Notes: generated by a model from the letters alone, not told the origin. 64,000 nt of DNA from Cocos nucifera (GCA_006176705.1 QRFJ01000085.1:779315-843314), one strand, 5' to 3'. Numbered from the stretch's first letter, positions 1-11,948 are shown. Program-made: numbers and translations.

Positions 1-262
1 TTTCTTTAGTTTTTTTTTCATTTTTTTTCATGTTTAATTTTTTTTTAGAATTTTTTTTAGTTTTTTAGGCTTTTTTTATTTTTTTTTTCAGGTTCAAACT
101 TTTTTCTAAATTTTTTTTTATATTTTTTTAGATACAGGCGCTCACTTTTTCTTTTAGCCAGGCACATCTTTTCAGACACATGCACCTAGATGTGCGCTGA
201 TCCAATGGTTGGAGATCCGATCGGATGTGGATTGAAATTCGATCGATCGGAGCCCAGTCCAT

Positions 263-263
<1 letters not shown>
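1..263. repeat. T-rich dispersed repeat, copy 1
   Basis: Long T-runs are broken by short words such as TTTTTTTAG and TTTTTTCA, followed by a stretch with 'gatccgatcggat' and then a TA microsatellite. The same order (T-rich or A-rich tract, a GATC/GATCGGAT-like stretch, TA microsatellite) recurs at about 4240-4797 and 36590-36808. I therefore call it a dispersed family of unknown class. No coding signal is visible. Confidence 0.4.

Positions 264-264
<1 letters not shown>

Positions 265-327
<63 letters not shown>
265..327. repeat. (TA)n microsatellite
   Basis: About 63 bp of uninterrupted TA dinucleotides. The open reading frame through it (a Tyr-Ile run) is an artefact of the repeat. Confidence 0.95.
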
Positions 328-329
<2 letters not shown>

Positions 330-1454
330 TACATCATTTAATAATAAATTAATATTAGCTTATAATTTCATATCATGCATGAAATATATTTTTTTCAAAT
401 TTTTTTATTAAAGTATTAATATCTATTATATATATTAAAATAATTTAAAAAATAAAAAATATATTATATATAATATATATTATAAATTATTTTTATTTTT
501 TAAATTTAAAATTTAATCTTTATTATATATATATTAGATTATGTTAGATTAGATTAGATTTGAATACATATAATAATTTTGGTCAGTTAATGATGTCAAC
601 CAATTATGCTAGTAAAATCACTAAGTGTTGAACCTAGTGATTGAAAAAACACCAACCCGGTAACCACCCAAGCCCACCACCAGATCCCATCCTCCATCGC
701 TTTTGGCGGCCGCCGTGTGGCCCTCCACTACCCCACCTGCTCTAGCACCGTCACCGCCTTAACCTTCTCGGCCCTCTACTCTCACACTGCCATAATGCAC
801 AAAAATTGCATTGATCTTCATGCTCTCCTTCAAGCCCTAGCACCACCACCATCGTCAGCTCGAGCACCGACGCCGCCTCCTCGGCTCTTTGCCACTCACA
901 CTTCGGCATGCCTCTTTTTTTTGCTTTAAAATAATAAAAATTAAGGGAATACGTTGGTGTTGTTGTTGGAGTGGTAGTACTAATAGCCAAGTGTGGAGGG
1001 GCGGAGATTGGAAGATGTAAGGTAACAGGAGGGGTAGACCATGTTGTTGGAGGTGATCAAGGCTAGGATGCTGCCTCTGTTGTGGCTGCCTGTCCACTGA
1101 CAGGGTCTTCAGGATTGGAGACAACATCTATAAGACGGTAATGGCCTCTGCTCCGTCGAGCCTAGCTGCTGGTTTCATGTGTTCTGCAGCCTTCGCATCA
1201 CGTATGGAGGGCTCGGAGGAGCAGTCGCGATAGGAAAAGATGAGTGGCCCTCTCTCTCCATTGCTCGGGGAGAAGCATGGATGCAAGATCGAAGTTTTTT
1301 TTTTAAAAAAAAAATCCTCAATATGATTCTCTCCTTTCTTCTAAAACTTAAAGTGTCGAATAGAGGCTTCCCTACCAAAATGCGACGTAAGAATGCAGGA
1401 GAGACGGAGGAGAAATCACGTGTCAAATGAAGGCATCGCATCGAGATACCTCTA

Positions 1455-1492
<38 letters not shown>

Positions 1493-1800
1493 CATCTAAA
1501 AAATAATTTTTTTCATTCAAAATAATAAAAATAAATTTTTTATTTAAAATTTTAAATCAAACATGAATAATAGTATATATTTTTATTTTTTTTGGATAAT
1601 ATGCTAATTTATCATTAGATGATATAAGATACACGTAATATAACTATTCTAACTAATAATTTTTTCAGAAATTCTCACTCTAGATAGCTATCATTGGGCC
1701 AGCAAGGTATCTGACTCAAGCAGCAACAGCAGGAGCAGGACTTCCTTCCCATGGAGAAATCGTAACCCATACATGTTGCACCATATGGCCGTACATATCA
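328..1800. other. Intergenic, no supported gene
   Basis: AT-rich DNA surrounds a more GC-rich block at about 650-1440 that carries short overlapping ORFs on both strands, none with a recognisable domain. A second TA microsatellite lies at 1460-1489. The GC-rich block could be a decayed mobile element, but I see no terminal repeats that would prove it. Confidence 0.6.
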
Positions 1801-1980
1801 CGAATCAGGGCAAGGTTCGTCTACTGCATTGCTAAAAATAATGACTAGCTATGATTTTCAGCATGCACTGCACGTGGTGCATACTGTATACGAATCAGGG
1901 CAAGGTTCGTCTACTGCATTGCTAAAAATAATGACTAGCTATGATTTTCAGCATGCACTGCACGTGGTGCATACTGTATA
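1801..1980. repeat. Exact 90-bp tandem duplication
   Basis: Bases 1801-1890 and 1891-1980 are identical over all 90 positions; the unit begins CGAATCAGGGCAAGG and ends ATACTGTATA. No ORF runs through it. Perfect identity means either a recent event or an assembly duplication. Confidence 0.97.
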
Positions 1981-4085
1981 GGATATGATTTCTTTCTTTT
2001 ATTGATGAATTATGAGATCTGATTGAGATCAAGCTGAGATAAGTTAGACTACCATTGCTCCTCAATTGATTGCTAGATGTGAAATAAAATTTTTTATTTA
2101 GAGTTTTTTGAATAGAGAATCCTCCGATACTTAAATCAATTAAAAATTCAAAGAATAATGATAAAAAGAAAGAATGAAAGTTGAGAGATTTATCCGAGGA
2201 TCCCCTACCATCCTCTATTTATAAAGAAATGTTGGTTCATTCCCATGATGAGCAAGACATGCGATAAATGCATAGCAACGATTAGTTTAAATGGACCATA
2301 GCAACGATTAGTTTATAGTTTAAATGGACCATAATGATTATCTATATGTTTATATGGTTATGACTGCTTTAATGGCATGATAATAGCTGTTGGCCTAATT
2401 ATTGCTGATTTTCTCAAGCTAGTATGATTGTGCCTTCAGGTCATCCATATTCAAGATGATGATGTCAAGCATATCGAGTTGGTTCTACCTTGGATATTAC
2501 CTCGATCAAAATATCCTTCACATCACTCTCATGTGCACATGATCAATTTTTAGTATAACTTATGAAAATTTATCAATGATCAAATTATATTATTATTAAA
2601 CTATTCATAATATGCATATTATGTTACCAGCCCCAACATATTATTTTTTTTAAAAATAATTAATGAAAAATAAAAGATAGAAGTCACTTATCAAAATAAT
2701 ACTCGATTAAGGATGATAATTTTAACCGATCCACCGGATATCCAATCTGACTAGATTGGAACCAGGAGCGGATAACATTTTTAGAAAAAATAATCTGAAA
2801 TAAGTTTAGATCAGATATGAATAATGGTATGCCTCAATCCTAATCTAATCTGACATAATTATAATTTTGATATATATATATTTTTTAAAATTATAATAAT
2901 TTTATATTATTTATATATACTCGATCCGATCCTATCTGATCAATCTCTCTTATCCATCGAATTCGATCCGATTCGCATCTTTATTTGACCCAAGTCGATC
3001 CAACCCGAGAAGGATACTGGATATATATGTGTATGAGGTTTTTATTTACGAGATGGGTACAAATATGGGCCGATCCGATCCATATATACTTGATCCATTG
3101 TTATTCCTATGCTTGGTTTACTGACTTAATATATATGGCTAAAAGGTAAACAAACACCGATGGATCAATGAAGATGGATGATCAGTGATAGCAATACCTA
3201 TTTTAGATAAAATATTGAATTTAACTGATTTCCTTCGAAGGTGAATAGACTAGAGGTCTTTTATGTGTATTCTAATTATTGTGGTATCATAGGGAGGACG
3301 TCATTAGTCTTATATTGATGGTGAGTCAAGAGAGATTTTGATTTATATAGAAAAAGATCATCCATTTTATATGAGGAGGAATAAAATTTTAAGACTCATG
3401 AAATAGAATGGATAATATCTAATGTGTCGAGCCATGAACCCTTGACCATAATATCAGTGAATAACAAAAATTGAATCTTATACAATAAAAATTAATTATC
3501 AATATTATAAGAAAATATTAAATTATTTTTATTGAAGTCTCATAATGTTAACTTTAAATCCTAGATGGACTATAATTTAGAGAAATATATTTTAAATTTT
3601 TGAGATACATATATTAGAAATTTACTAAATATATATTGGGTGTCTGGAAATTTTGTTTTATCTGTCTCGCACCCACGATTGAGTGCAAAATTAAAGATTC
3701 CCTGAATGCACATTATTATTTACAGATAATCTGACTTTTCTATTCAAAATTAACAACCAAATAAAATTCTGATACAACGTTCATGAAGTGAAATTAGTAT
3801 ATCCAACTAGGTTCTACCGTGGTAAAGGCGATTTATTCAATCTAACAGAAGGTAGTCTAATCATATCTTGAGGTACATATACATAAAGAAGTTTGCAGGG
3901 TTTGCTGTCGGTTTATTATCAATTTTTTTTTATTTTATGACGGTAACGTGAGAAGATTGATGCCACTGCACGGCTGTTGGTGTTGGGGGTGGTGTGTTAG
4001 AAAGTTGCGTTACTCTTGAATCGACCTACCGAGCCCAATAAAATTTCCTTTTGCAGCATGTTTTGATGGAGAGGTTGGTCTGACC
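1981..4085. other. Intergenic, no supported gene
   Basis: AT-rich DNA. Around 2275-2335 a short phrase (agcaacgattagttta...aatggacca) occurs twice. Around 2700-3130 words such as GATCCGATCC, ATCCGATT and GGATAT recur in both orientations, a pattern common in degenerate plant mobile elements. No coding or RNA gene signal is seen. Confidence 0.55.
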
Positions 4086-4206
4086 TTGAGTGGACCGTCC
4101 ATCATATGAGTTTGATGGTGCTAGTACATCAATATGATGTCGTATATCATATGATCTGGATGGTGCTATAAATTTTGAGTGGACCGTCCATCATATGAGT
4201 TTGATG
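4086..4206. repeat. Imperfect direct repeat, spacing 89 bp
   Basis: A segment of about 30 bp beginning TTGAGTGGACCGTCCATC occurs at 4086 and again at 4175. The intervening sequence carries further CATATGA words. Confidence 0.85.
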
Positions 4207-4239
4207 ATAGTACATGAATATAAATCAGATATAATATAT

Positions 4240-4797
4240 ATATATATAGTATTGAATTGAGCTGTGATCGGTCGAATTTACAATTATTAAAAATAATATA
4301 TTTTAAAAAATATATTTTTTTAAAAAAATATTTTTAAAAAAATACAAATGTCTGAAATAAAAAAAAATGTACATCTAAAAAAAATATTTTTTTAAAGATA
4401 TTTTTTATGATTTTTTTAAAATTTTTTTTAGACTTAAAGGTGCCTTCAAGATTGTTTGAAAAAAATAAAAAAAAATCTAAAAAAATTCAAAAAAATCTTA
4501 AAAAAATTGAAAAAAAATTTAGATAAAAAAGTGGGCACATTTTTTTCTCTCATTTTTTAAAAAATTTTTTAGATTTTTTTTAGATTTTTTAATTTTTTTT
4601 TAGACAACAGCATGTTTTTTTTCTAAAATTTTTTTCAGGCATAGATGTGAGCTTATTTTTTTCGATAGATGTATCTTTTTAAGCACATATTTCGAAGATG
4701 CATACTGATCGAACTATCGAAAATTCGATTGGATATAGACTAGATCCCAATCGATTAAAACATAGTCTATTTCTCTCTTTATATATATATATATATA
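4240..4797. repeat. A/T-run dispersed repeat, copy 2
   Basis: Alternating A-runs and T-runs surround a 'ggtgccttcaagattgtttgaa' core near 4440. A GATC-containing stretch and a TA microsatellite (4780-4797) follow. The layout resembles copies at 1-327 and 36590-36808, and the core resembles the centre of the foldback near 36412. Confidence 0.4.
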
Positions 4798-5436
4798 GCA
4801 GCACTGAGCTCACATAATATACGATCCTATCAAGGTCCAAGAACCTCCGTCCAAAAACTTCTGCAACGTAAACGTGGACACGATGTAGTTTGACAATGGG
4901 CTAGGCTTGCAAGGATAACTATGGTTAGGGCAATCATACCACCAGGAAGAAGAAATTGTAATGTGCACCATTTCATGGGAGAATGTTGCTGATTCTAGAT
5001 CCATGCATTTACGTGCATACGTATGATTCATGTTAAATGTATGACTCTTTACTAAAATTGTCTGCATAATGCAAATATAACTTAAATTATAAAAGTTGCA
5101 ATTTAATATAAATATCTAGTGCTTACTAACCTTGATGGAGTGATCATGTTGGTCCTTAATGTTGATCCCATATGAATAACCATACAAAATCTCAAATAGG
5201 AAGATAAATTTTGGTGGATGCATTCAAGCATACGTAGAGCTCTCTTCATGGGCATAGACGGTCTTTAGCTTAGGTTTTATTTGTCTCTTATCATTTATTG
5301 GACTTTCGAGAATCACTCATGCATTGATATGGAAACTTACCAAAGATAACATCTTCTCAATAGACTATATATAATGAAGTTCTCACCAAAAGAAGGCTAG
5401 GCGATAAATTTTGAAAATCCTATATATAATTTAAGA
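4798..5436. other. Intergenic, nothing recognised
   Basis: An 85-codon minus-strand ORF (5067-4810) has no recognisable motif and no context to support it. Confidence 0.5.
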
Positions 5437-5719
5437 AGGTGTTTGGTTGGAGGAAGTTTGGATCTAGAATTGAAATGGGAATGAATGACTCGGATTACAA
5501 TCATTTAGTTGGGAGGAGTTCCATTATAATTTCGATTTGAGGATGAAATGGGAATAGTCCAATCTAGCTAAAACTCAATTCTCACTCTCTTCTAAGAATT
5601 TAAATTTTGATTCTAATTCTGATTTTGATTTTGATTTCGATCACGAACTAAATGCTTCAAAAAATTTGATCATTTTGATTTCCACTCCAATTCCAATTCT
5701 GATTATGAATCAAGTACCT
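5437..5719. mobile_element. MITE-like element
   Basis: The left end reads AGGTGTTTGGTTGG. The right end, read on the other strand, begins AGGTACTTGATTC, giving an imperfect terminal inverted repeat. The interior has A/T-rich words such as 'ttttgattttgattt' and no ORF. About 283 bp without coding capacity fits a non-autonomous DNA transposon. A related half-copy sits at about 10357-10520. Superfamily and target duplication are not resolved. Confidence 0.55.
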
Positions 5720-6401
5720 CGTAAGTATGAAATCTCTTTATGTGCTTTTGTACTAGAAGCACTTAGTACGATGATCGTTGAATCTTCATGCACTCTACAT
5801 ATCTTGAAAATGTAAGAAAATCTAATCTTTCTCGAGCAGAGATGGGGATTAACTTATGATTGAGCTTTGTTGGCAGGTTCGGTGTCAAAGGAATTCAAGA
5901 ATTTTCATAAAGAGAAGGTCCTCCATCCAAGCAGTCTTTTTTTCATGTAAATCGATCAAAATTTGAACAGCAACAGAAACATCTTAACCTCTTCGGCTCC
6001 TCTCTTTTGATGCTATGGTCTCCACAGTTGTCTCGTTATTCTCCTCCTCCTTTACTTCTTCTTCCCGTTTAGGCAGTTTTTTCACTTTTTTTTATAAATT
6101 GGGGGAAGCTTTTCCTTCCTCCAAATTGCCCATTAGGAAAAAGATACGCCAGGCTGGCATGGGACCCAGCCGACATATGAAGCCTGATAATACAACTTAA
6201 GACTTTCCACAAGGGTGAGGCAAGCCATATTAAATATTTCAATATTTAATAATCAATAATTATAATGGTACTTTTCTATCATGACGTCCACCTGGCAATA
6301 TGATGTAACTGTGCTCCGAAATTGGTGATCGTAGATCAGTCGTGCACATGCAAGGATGAGCATGAATGCCAAAGCGAAGGAATTAGCACAAAATCTCTTA
6401 C
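5720..6401. other. Intergenic, nothing recognised
   Basis: Unremarkable sequence between the MITE and the Ty3 derivative. A 61-codon ORF at 6015-6200 has no recognisable motif. Confidence 0.5.
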
Positions 6402-6598
6402 GAGAAGTTCAATCGGTTGAAGAAATGATCGCTGAGAAGTTCGACCACTGAGAGTCCAAAGAAATTTGGCTGCATATCAATTCGATCGGCTGTAATAGTT
6501 CGGCTAATACTCATCCGCCAAAGTTTTTTCGCAACTACTGGCCGTATCAAGCTAGGCATTGAACTTGACTTCGATAGGAGCAGGATTTATCCCCAACA
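6402..6598 (-). mobile_element. Truncated 3' LTR of Ty3 derivative
   Basis: The segment ends on the plus strand with TTTATCCCCAACA, the same terminus as the LTRs at 9566-10356 and 15080-16000 and the inverse of the solo LTR start at 36809. Its body carries the family's AGTTCG.C words. Only about 197 bp remain, against 791 bp in the partner LTR; the left part is missing. Confidence 0.75.
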
Positions 6599-7254
6599 CT
6601 AGCTCCTTCACTTTCGAGTTCGAAACTCGAAGGAAGGGAGTGCAGAAAAGGCGACTGTCGAAGTCTTCTTTCGGGCTCCGTGTTGATTCAGATCGATGCT
6701 CGAGGGAGATCTCATCTCCGGCTAAAGTTGATATTGAAATTAAAGCTCTCCAGCCGAGGTTGATACGATCACTCGAGAGAGATCCTATCTCTCGCCGAGG
6801 TCGAAGTCGATGCTCTCCAGCCGAGGTTGGCCCGGTCGCTCGAGGGAGACCTTATTTGATCGAGGTTGACAGGGTCGCTCTCCGAACTTCTCGAGAGAGA
6901 TCTTATCTCTAGCCGAAGTCGCTTCTCGAAAGAGATCTTATCTCTGGCCGAACTTCTCGGAAGAGATTTTATCTCTAGCCGAGGTGGTCGCTCAGGAGAG
7001 ATCTTATCTCTGGTCGAGATTGATTCTCGGGAGAGATCTTATCTCTAGCCGAGGTTGTTGCTCGCATTAGGACGAGGTTCTCCTCCTATTCCTAACGGAC
7101 TGTGGGGGCACATAAGGACCGCTATCAGGGCCTCTCCCCCCATCTCGTCCTTTGTGAACGAGGTCTTCGCTCGAGAGAGATCTTATCTCTAGCCGAGGTT
7201 ATTGCTCGCATTAGGACGAGGTTCTCCTCCTGTTCCTTCGCTCCTAGATCGAAT
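6599..7254 (-). repeat. Short tandem units beside the 3' LTR
   Basis: A phrase of about 20 bases (gatcttatctctagccgagg) recurs many times with spacings of roughly 40-60 bp. It is followed by a copy of the 'aggacgaggttctcctcctattcctaacgga' unit that forms the 115-bp array at 16318-16857. It sits in the same place relative to the LTR as in the full-length element, so it is the 3' untranslated region of the family. Confidence 0.75.
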
Positions 7255-7660
7255 TAAAAAAGTCGATCTTGCCAAACTTACCTAGACACCAAATTGTTGA
7301 GCCAGAACCAATTGGGTTAGCCTACAATCCAGACTCTCTCTGAGCCTAATTAGGTCTTGCTTGATCGTGACTCGATCTTGACCCAGACTTAATCCTATTA
7401 GGCTGGTCAATTTAAGCATTGTTGATCCCATCTAACCAACTCTTGATTCGTTTGATCAACCGCTTAGACCTAATTGAGCTACCCAAGCCCGAACCCAGTA
7501 TTATGAATATGTCTTAGATCTAAAATTCTCAATTTTAGAAATTAATATTTCATAACTTAATTCTTAATTAAGTAGGGTTCATAAACAAAAATGCACAATA
7601 AATCCTTTTCAGGATCTAGGTTTTGCAGAAAGTAAGTTTTGGTTTCTGATTAAGGACGAA
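7255..7660. other. Unplaced segment inside Ty3 derivative
   Basis: No similarity to the corresponding part of the full-length element at 15080-23340, where pol would start. It begins near 'ttgttgagccagaacc' and is more AT-rich than its surroundings. It may be a separate insertion or the scar of a pol deletion; I cannot classify it. Confidence 0.4.
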
Positions 7661-7799
7661 CAGCGCACCCCTCCTCATGCTGGCTTTGTCAATTTGGTGT
7701 AAGCTCTTGTCGCTGGGAGACGACGAATCGCTGATGCACCAAGCTCCTCCCAGGGGCAATATGGATGAAGCCGTAAGGTGGCCGACCTCCTTGCGGTCT

Positions 7800-8100
7800 C
7801 TAGCTATGGCAGTGCCGAGCTCCTTGCCGTTTCTGGTTATGGCAGCGCCCTTGGCCGATCTTTTTCTGCTTCAGATTGGTGCCGGAGGAATTTACCCAGC
7901 CGCCCCTTTCTGGCAAGCTCCTCAATTTCGTCTCGAAGCTGGATGCATTCCTCGGTGTCGAGGCCGTGGTTGTGATAGTAGAGGCAGTACTATTTCGATC
8001 GCGCTTGTTTGGAGGAGACTGTAACCTTTCTGATCTTGACAGCTGGTTCTTCACTTCGGTGAGAATCTGAATTCGAGGAGCGTTGAGGGAGGCATAGTCG
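7800..8100 (-). pseudogene. Ty3 gag remnant, zinc-knuckle-like region
   Basis: Read on the minus strand around 8010-7910, the translation gives a Cys/His cluster with spacing C-x2-Y-x-H-x2-H-x5-C, followed by an acidic helix. It is closely similar to the corresponding part of the gag remnant at about 21060-20940. A stop codon lies just before the cluster, and the frame is not open over the domain. This is the only recognisable protein domain left in the element; no protease, polymerase or integrase is present. Confidence 0.65.
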
Positions 8101-9130
8101 CGGAACCTTCTGAGAGGAGGGCTTCTTTGCACCCCTCTGTCGGGGCTTCCTTGGTGGCGAGCTCGAGGTGAAGTTCGGCCTCACTTACGCTGGGGAGGTC
8201 GTGGACGCGGCCGAACTTGTGAAACCCTCCACGGGAATCCCTTGGTGGCGAGCTCAAAAAGTTCAGGCCTTGTGCTGTAGAGGTCGTAAGCGCGGTTGAA
8301 CTTCATTCCGTCCCTTTGTGAAACCTGCGGGAGAACTTCATGCCCTTTGTCGGAGCTTCCTTGGAGTCAGGGAGTCCTCGCTTGTCCTGGGGCGATCGTG
8401 AATGCGGTCGAACTTCATCTCACCTCCTGTGAAATCTTTGTAGGGGTTTTTCTTGGTGACATACTCGAGCGGGAGTTGCTTGCACCGAACTTCATTCTGA
8501 CGATAAGGTTTGAGGGGGAGTTCGGCCTCACTTGCGCCGAACTTCATTCAGCAGGAGAACTTCGTTCCGCCCTCGCTTGCGCCGAACTTCCTGCTTCTTT
8601 TGTCCGGACTTCCTTGACAACGAGCTCAAAGGGGAGCTCGGCTTTCCTTGAGCTGCCGAACTTCATTCCGTTTTCCCACGAAAGCTTCCACGGGAGGACT
8701 TCATGCCCCTTTGTCGGGGCTTCCTCGATGATGAACTTCGAGATCGTGGACGTGGCCGAACTTCATTCCGCCTCCTTGGACGCGGCCGAACTTCATTCCG
8801 CCTTCTTGCAAAATCTTCTGTGGGGGAACTTCTTCCTTCTTTGCCCGGACTTCCTTGATGACGAGCTTGAGGTGGGGCTCGGCTTTGCTTTAGCTGCCGA
8901 ACTTCACTTCGCCTCCTATGAATTCTTTGTAGGGGGTTTCGTTGATGACATACTCGAGATGGGGAGAGTTCGGCCTGACTTGAGCGATGAGCTTCGAGGG
9001 GGAGTTCGGCTTCGTTTCCGCTGAACTTCATTCCGATAATGAGCTTCGAGGGGGAGTTCGGCTTCGCTTCCACCGAACTTCTTCCGTTCCGACCTTCTTG
9101 GAGAAACTTCTGCTCTTCGCTGGACTTGAT
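8100..9130 (-). repeat. Irregular repeat expansion in gag linker
   Basis: The phrase 'ccgaacttcattccgcc' and its partners (cggggcttcctt, gacgagctcgag) recur at least ten times at uneven spacing (roughly 30-150 bp). The full-length element has a single version of this stretch at about 21195-21305. The 242-codon plus-strand ORF (8296-9024) is antisense to gag and made of these repeats (recurring Ala-Glu-Leu-His), so it is not called as a gene. Confidence 0.7.
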
Positions 9131-9565
9131 TCTCATGATCATCATAGGGCTGCTCCTCTACCACCGAGGTAGATAGATTCCATCTTGATGCAATCCAGTT
9201 CCTACACAATGAACATGCTATAGCCAACATACACCTCAGGGTTCCATATGGCTAGGAGATCGAGTAATGGTGTAGTCAAACTATAACACCCTCAAGGTGA
9301 ACTGCCGATGCACCTCAGGTCAAAGCGCACGGCCAGCATCATCGGCGGGGTAACGACCCGATCAGCAGGTTGAACTGCTCCACGTCTGCGATGGCTGTGG
9401 GCTTCAGGCTGCCGGGCTGTCAAGTCTAGCTCGAGGCATTTTCTCTTCGGGAGAGAACTCTAGTGAGGAAGAAGAGGGATCTCCGGAGAGAGAGAAATCA
9501 TCGCCGAGCACTCCTTTAAGAATAAGGAAACCTCGGAGGTTCAAGCCCTCCTTCTAGCGCCAATC
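9130..9565 (-). mobile_element. 5' leader and primer-binding region of Ty3 derivative
   Basis: From about 9340 to 9565 the sequence matches the 5' leader of the full-length element at 22240-22488 (for example 'cagcaggttgaactgctc' and 'gagcactcctttaagaa'). Directly inside the LTR the minus strand reads TTGGCGCTAGAAGGAGGG, in the position of a primer-binding site. The part 9130-9300 is instead similar, in reverse orientation, to 60430-60620 and may be a piece of another element. Confidence 0.6.
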
Positions 9566-10356
9566 TGTTGACGTAGAATCTGGTCGTCGTCGGAATCCGT
9601 TGGAGTGGAGGCCGATGAGGTCACCGCCGATGACCTGCAAAATAAAGTCCCGTCCGGAGCCGATGGGAGGTGGCTCCGGCAGGACCCTCCGACGATCAAG
9701 TCAGTTCCAGTCAACAGGAATGGAGTGCTCAGTGTGGAGTTCGGTAGAGTTTAGAGGAGGAGAGAAGGGTTTTTTAGAACCTGGCGTAAGCGTATCTGGA
9801 GGGTCCTTTTTATAGAGGGAGTTTGTCGTAACTGCCTTGATTAATGATTATCGTAACTATCCTGATCAATGCCGATCGTTATTGACTTTAAATGCCGATT
9901 GTTATTGACTTGATAAATGCCGATCGTTATTATCGTGTAACCGTTTAGTAGTGGGATCGCCTACAGAAATTCATCAACGGTCCGTAAGAAGTTCGACTTT
10001 TATAGAAGTTCGGCCACTGAAAGTTCGACCGCTGGGAGTCCGAAGGAGCTCGACCGCTGAAGAGTTCGGTTGGCTGAAAGGGGTGTCTGAGAGGAGTCCG
10101 GCTCCCAAAGAAGTCCGACCGAGGAGTAAGCTGAGAAGTTCGGTTGAGGGATTACTGTTGTGGAGTTCGGCCGGCTGAAGGGACGACCGCTTAGGAGTTC
10201 GGCCGCTGAGAGTCCGAAGGGACTCAGCCGCTTATCAGTTCGGTCGGCTGTAATAGTTCGGCCAATACCCATTCGTCGAAGTTATTCTGCAGCTACTGGC
10301 CGCATCAGGCTGGGCACCGAACTTGACTTCGGCAGGAGCGGAGTTTATCCCCAATA
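9566..10356 (-). mobile_element. 5' LTR of Ty3 derivative
   Basis: This 791-bp LTR runs on the plus strand from TGTTGACGTAGAATC to TTTATCCCCAATA. On the minus strand it has a TATAAAAA box near 9805-9815. Its distal half is a run of degenerate AGTTCGGCC/AGTCCGA units. It is clearly related to the LTRs at 15080, 22489 and 36809. The last bases are CAATA rather than CAACA, a one-base change at the terminus. Confidence 0.85.
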
Positions 10357-10520
10357 GAAATGATCCAATATACTACAAACTTAATTCTTATTCTTTTTTT
10401 AAAAATTTAAATTTTTATTTCGATTTCAATTCCAATCACGAATCAAATGTTTCGGAAGATTTTACCATTTTGATTCGATTTTAATTACGAACCAAATACT
10501 TCTCAAGTATAATATTTATT
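10357..10520. mobile_element. Half of a MITE-like element
   Basis: The sequence from 'acttaattcttattc' to 'gaaccaaatacttct' resembles the right half of the element at 5437-5719. It abuts the Ty3 LTR, suggesting that the retrotransposon landed in this MITE. I do not find the left half on the far side, consistent with the loss of part of the left LTR. Confidence 0.4.
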
Positions 10521-11078
10521 CTTATCAATTTAATATCTGATATGTGGGCCTCACACGTTGCCCATCCGTTGCACTACTACATGCGCTTGGCGCACCCCGA
10601 CCAAATCTGAATTGCAAATGATGCGGACTCTATTGGACTGGGCCAAGTTTCTTATGATTCTTAATTGTTGTTTAAACTTTAGAGAACCCGTTTTTCTTTT
10701 AACATTTGAACTTGAATTTTTGGAACAACATTTTCCTCTAAAGAACAAAGATAGGCATTTGCCTCCCTTGAATTTTTCTAAGCTTTTGATCATATTTGCT
10801 GCTGATTTTCATTTCACCAAGTTCCATGTGATTGTTGGTGTTTACCAAGGTTGTTTACAATTATAAACCTTATATCATGTGATGAAACAACACAGTGTGA
10901 TTTATGGTTGGATCTAAATCTGCTACGGTGTGATGAAATGATTCTGATTGAATGTAATTTAATGATGAGCTCAGGTGGAAATTAGTCAGGTAACTTGTAG
11001 AACGTTATTGGGATGCGGTTGGTCCATCAAAATATCAAAAATAAAATTGTAATGATTTACTATAGTGTGACTGTAATC
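10521..11078. other. Intergenic, unassigned ORF only
   Basis: A 102-codon plus-strand ORF (10558-10866) has no recognisable domain; an overlapping antisense ORF of similar length weakens it further. Left unassigned. Confidence 0.4.
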
Positions 11079-11948
11079 TTGTGTTTGATTGGAGTCATGA
11101 AAAGAAAGATGGATGGGGTTGAATGGATGAATAGCTTCTATCCACTGTTTGATTCAAAAAGTTACAGTAATGATGAATGTAAAGTATGATTCTCTATCTA
11201 TTATGGTCCACTAATTTGTATCTTCTTAATTTGATAGGATGCAAGAAAGGATGGATGAAGTATTGATGAGTGAATTTTTGTATTGACAAAATTACTTCTT
11301 ATTAATTTATTGACAAAACTATAATATTTTTTCACTTTTCATTCATATTATTTTTATATATACTATTAAATTTTATTATTAATTATTTTAATTTTAGTTC
11401 ATAATTTTAATAATTATAATTAAATAACTAAAATTATCTTCAATTTTTTTTATTTTTATTTACTATTTTTAATTAATTATTTATACAAGTTATTAAATTA
11501 AATTATAAATCATTTTTAATTAATTATTTATATTATTAATAATATTAATTATTAAATTAAATTATAATTTAGCTAGTTTATATAATTAATTTATTAATAA
11601 TTTAATTATAAAATTATTAATTAAACTAAACTAAAATTAAATATTTATATAATTATAGATTATAATGATTATAAGTTTATATATTATTTATTTATTTAGT
11701 ATAAATTAGTGTAATAAATTGATAATAATAATATTTTTTTTCAAATGATAGTTTAATATTATATAAATATCATCCATTCTTTCTTTCATTTCTTCTGTAC
11801 CAAATAAAAAAAAATTATTTTTATTTTTTTTTCATATTTTATCAAATATATAAAAAAATGGATGGATTCTTCATCCATCCTATCTCTCATCCATCTTTCT
11901 TCTTCCATTCATTCTTTCTTCAATCCATCCTCCATATTAAACAGAGCA
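11079..11948. mobile_element. Possible non-autonomous DNA transposon (~870 bp)
   Basis: The left end reads 'cttgtgtttgattggagtcatg' and the right end, reversed, reads 'tgctctgtttaatatggagg'. Both ends are followed by GGATGGAT/GATGAAT words in opposite orientation, and the interior is almost pure A/T without ORFs. The ends are only moderately similar and no clear target duplication is visible. Confidence 0.4.

Noticed and set aside
190..411. 73-codon ORF with a Tyr-Ile run (and similar ones at 36664-36921)
   Set aside because: Translation of TA microsatellites.
8296..9024. 242-codon plus-strand ORF, the second longest in the window
   Set aside because: It is antisense to the gag remnant and made of the element's repeats (Ala-Glu-Leu-His, Phe-Leu-Leu type); no domain.
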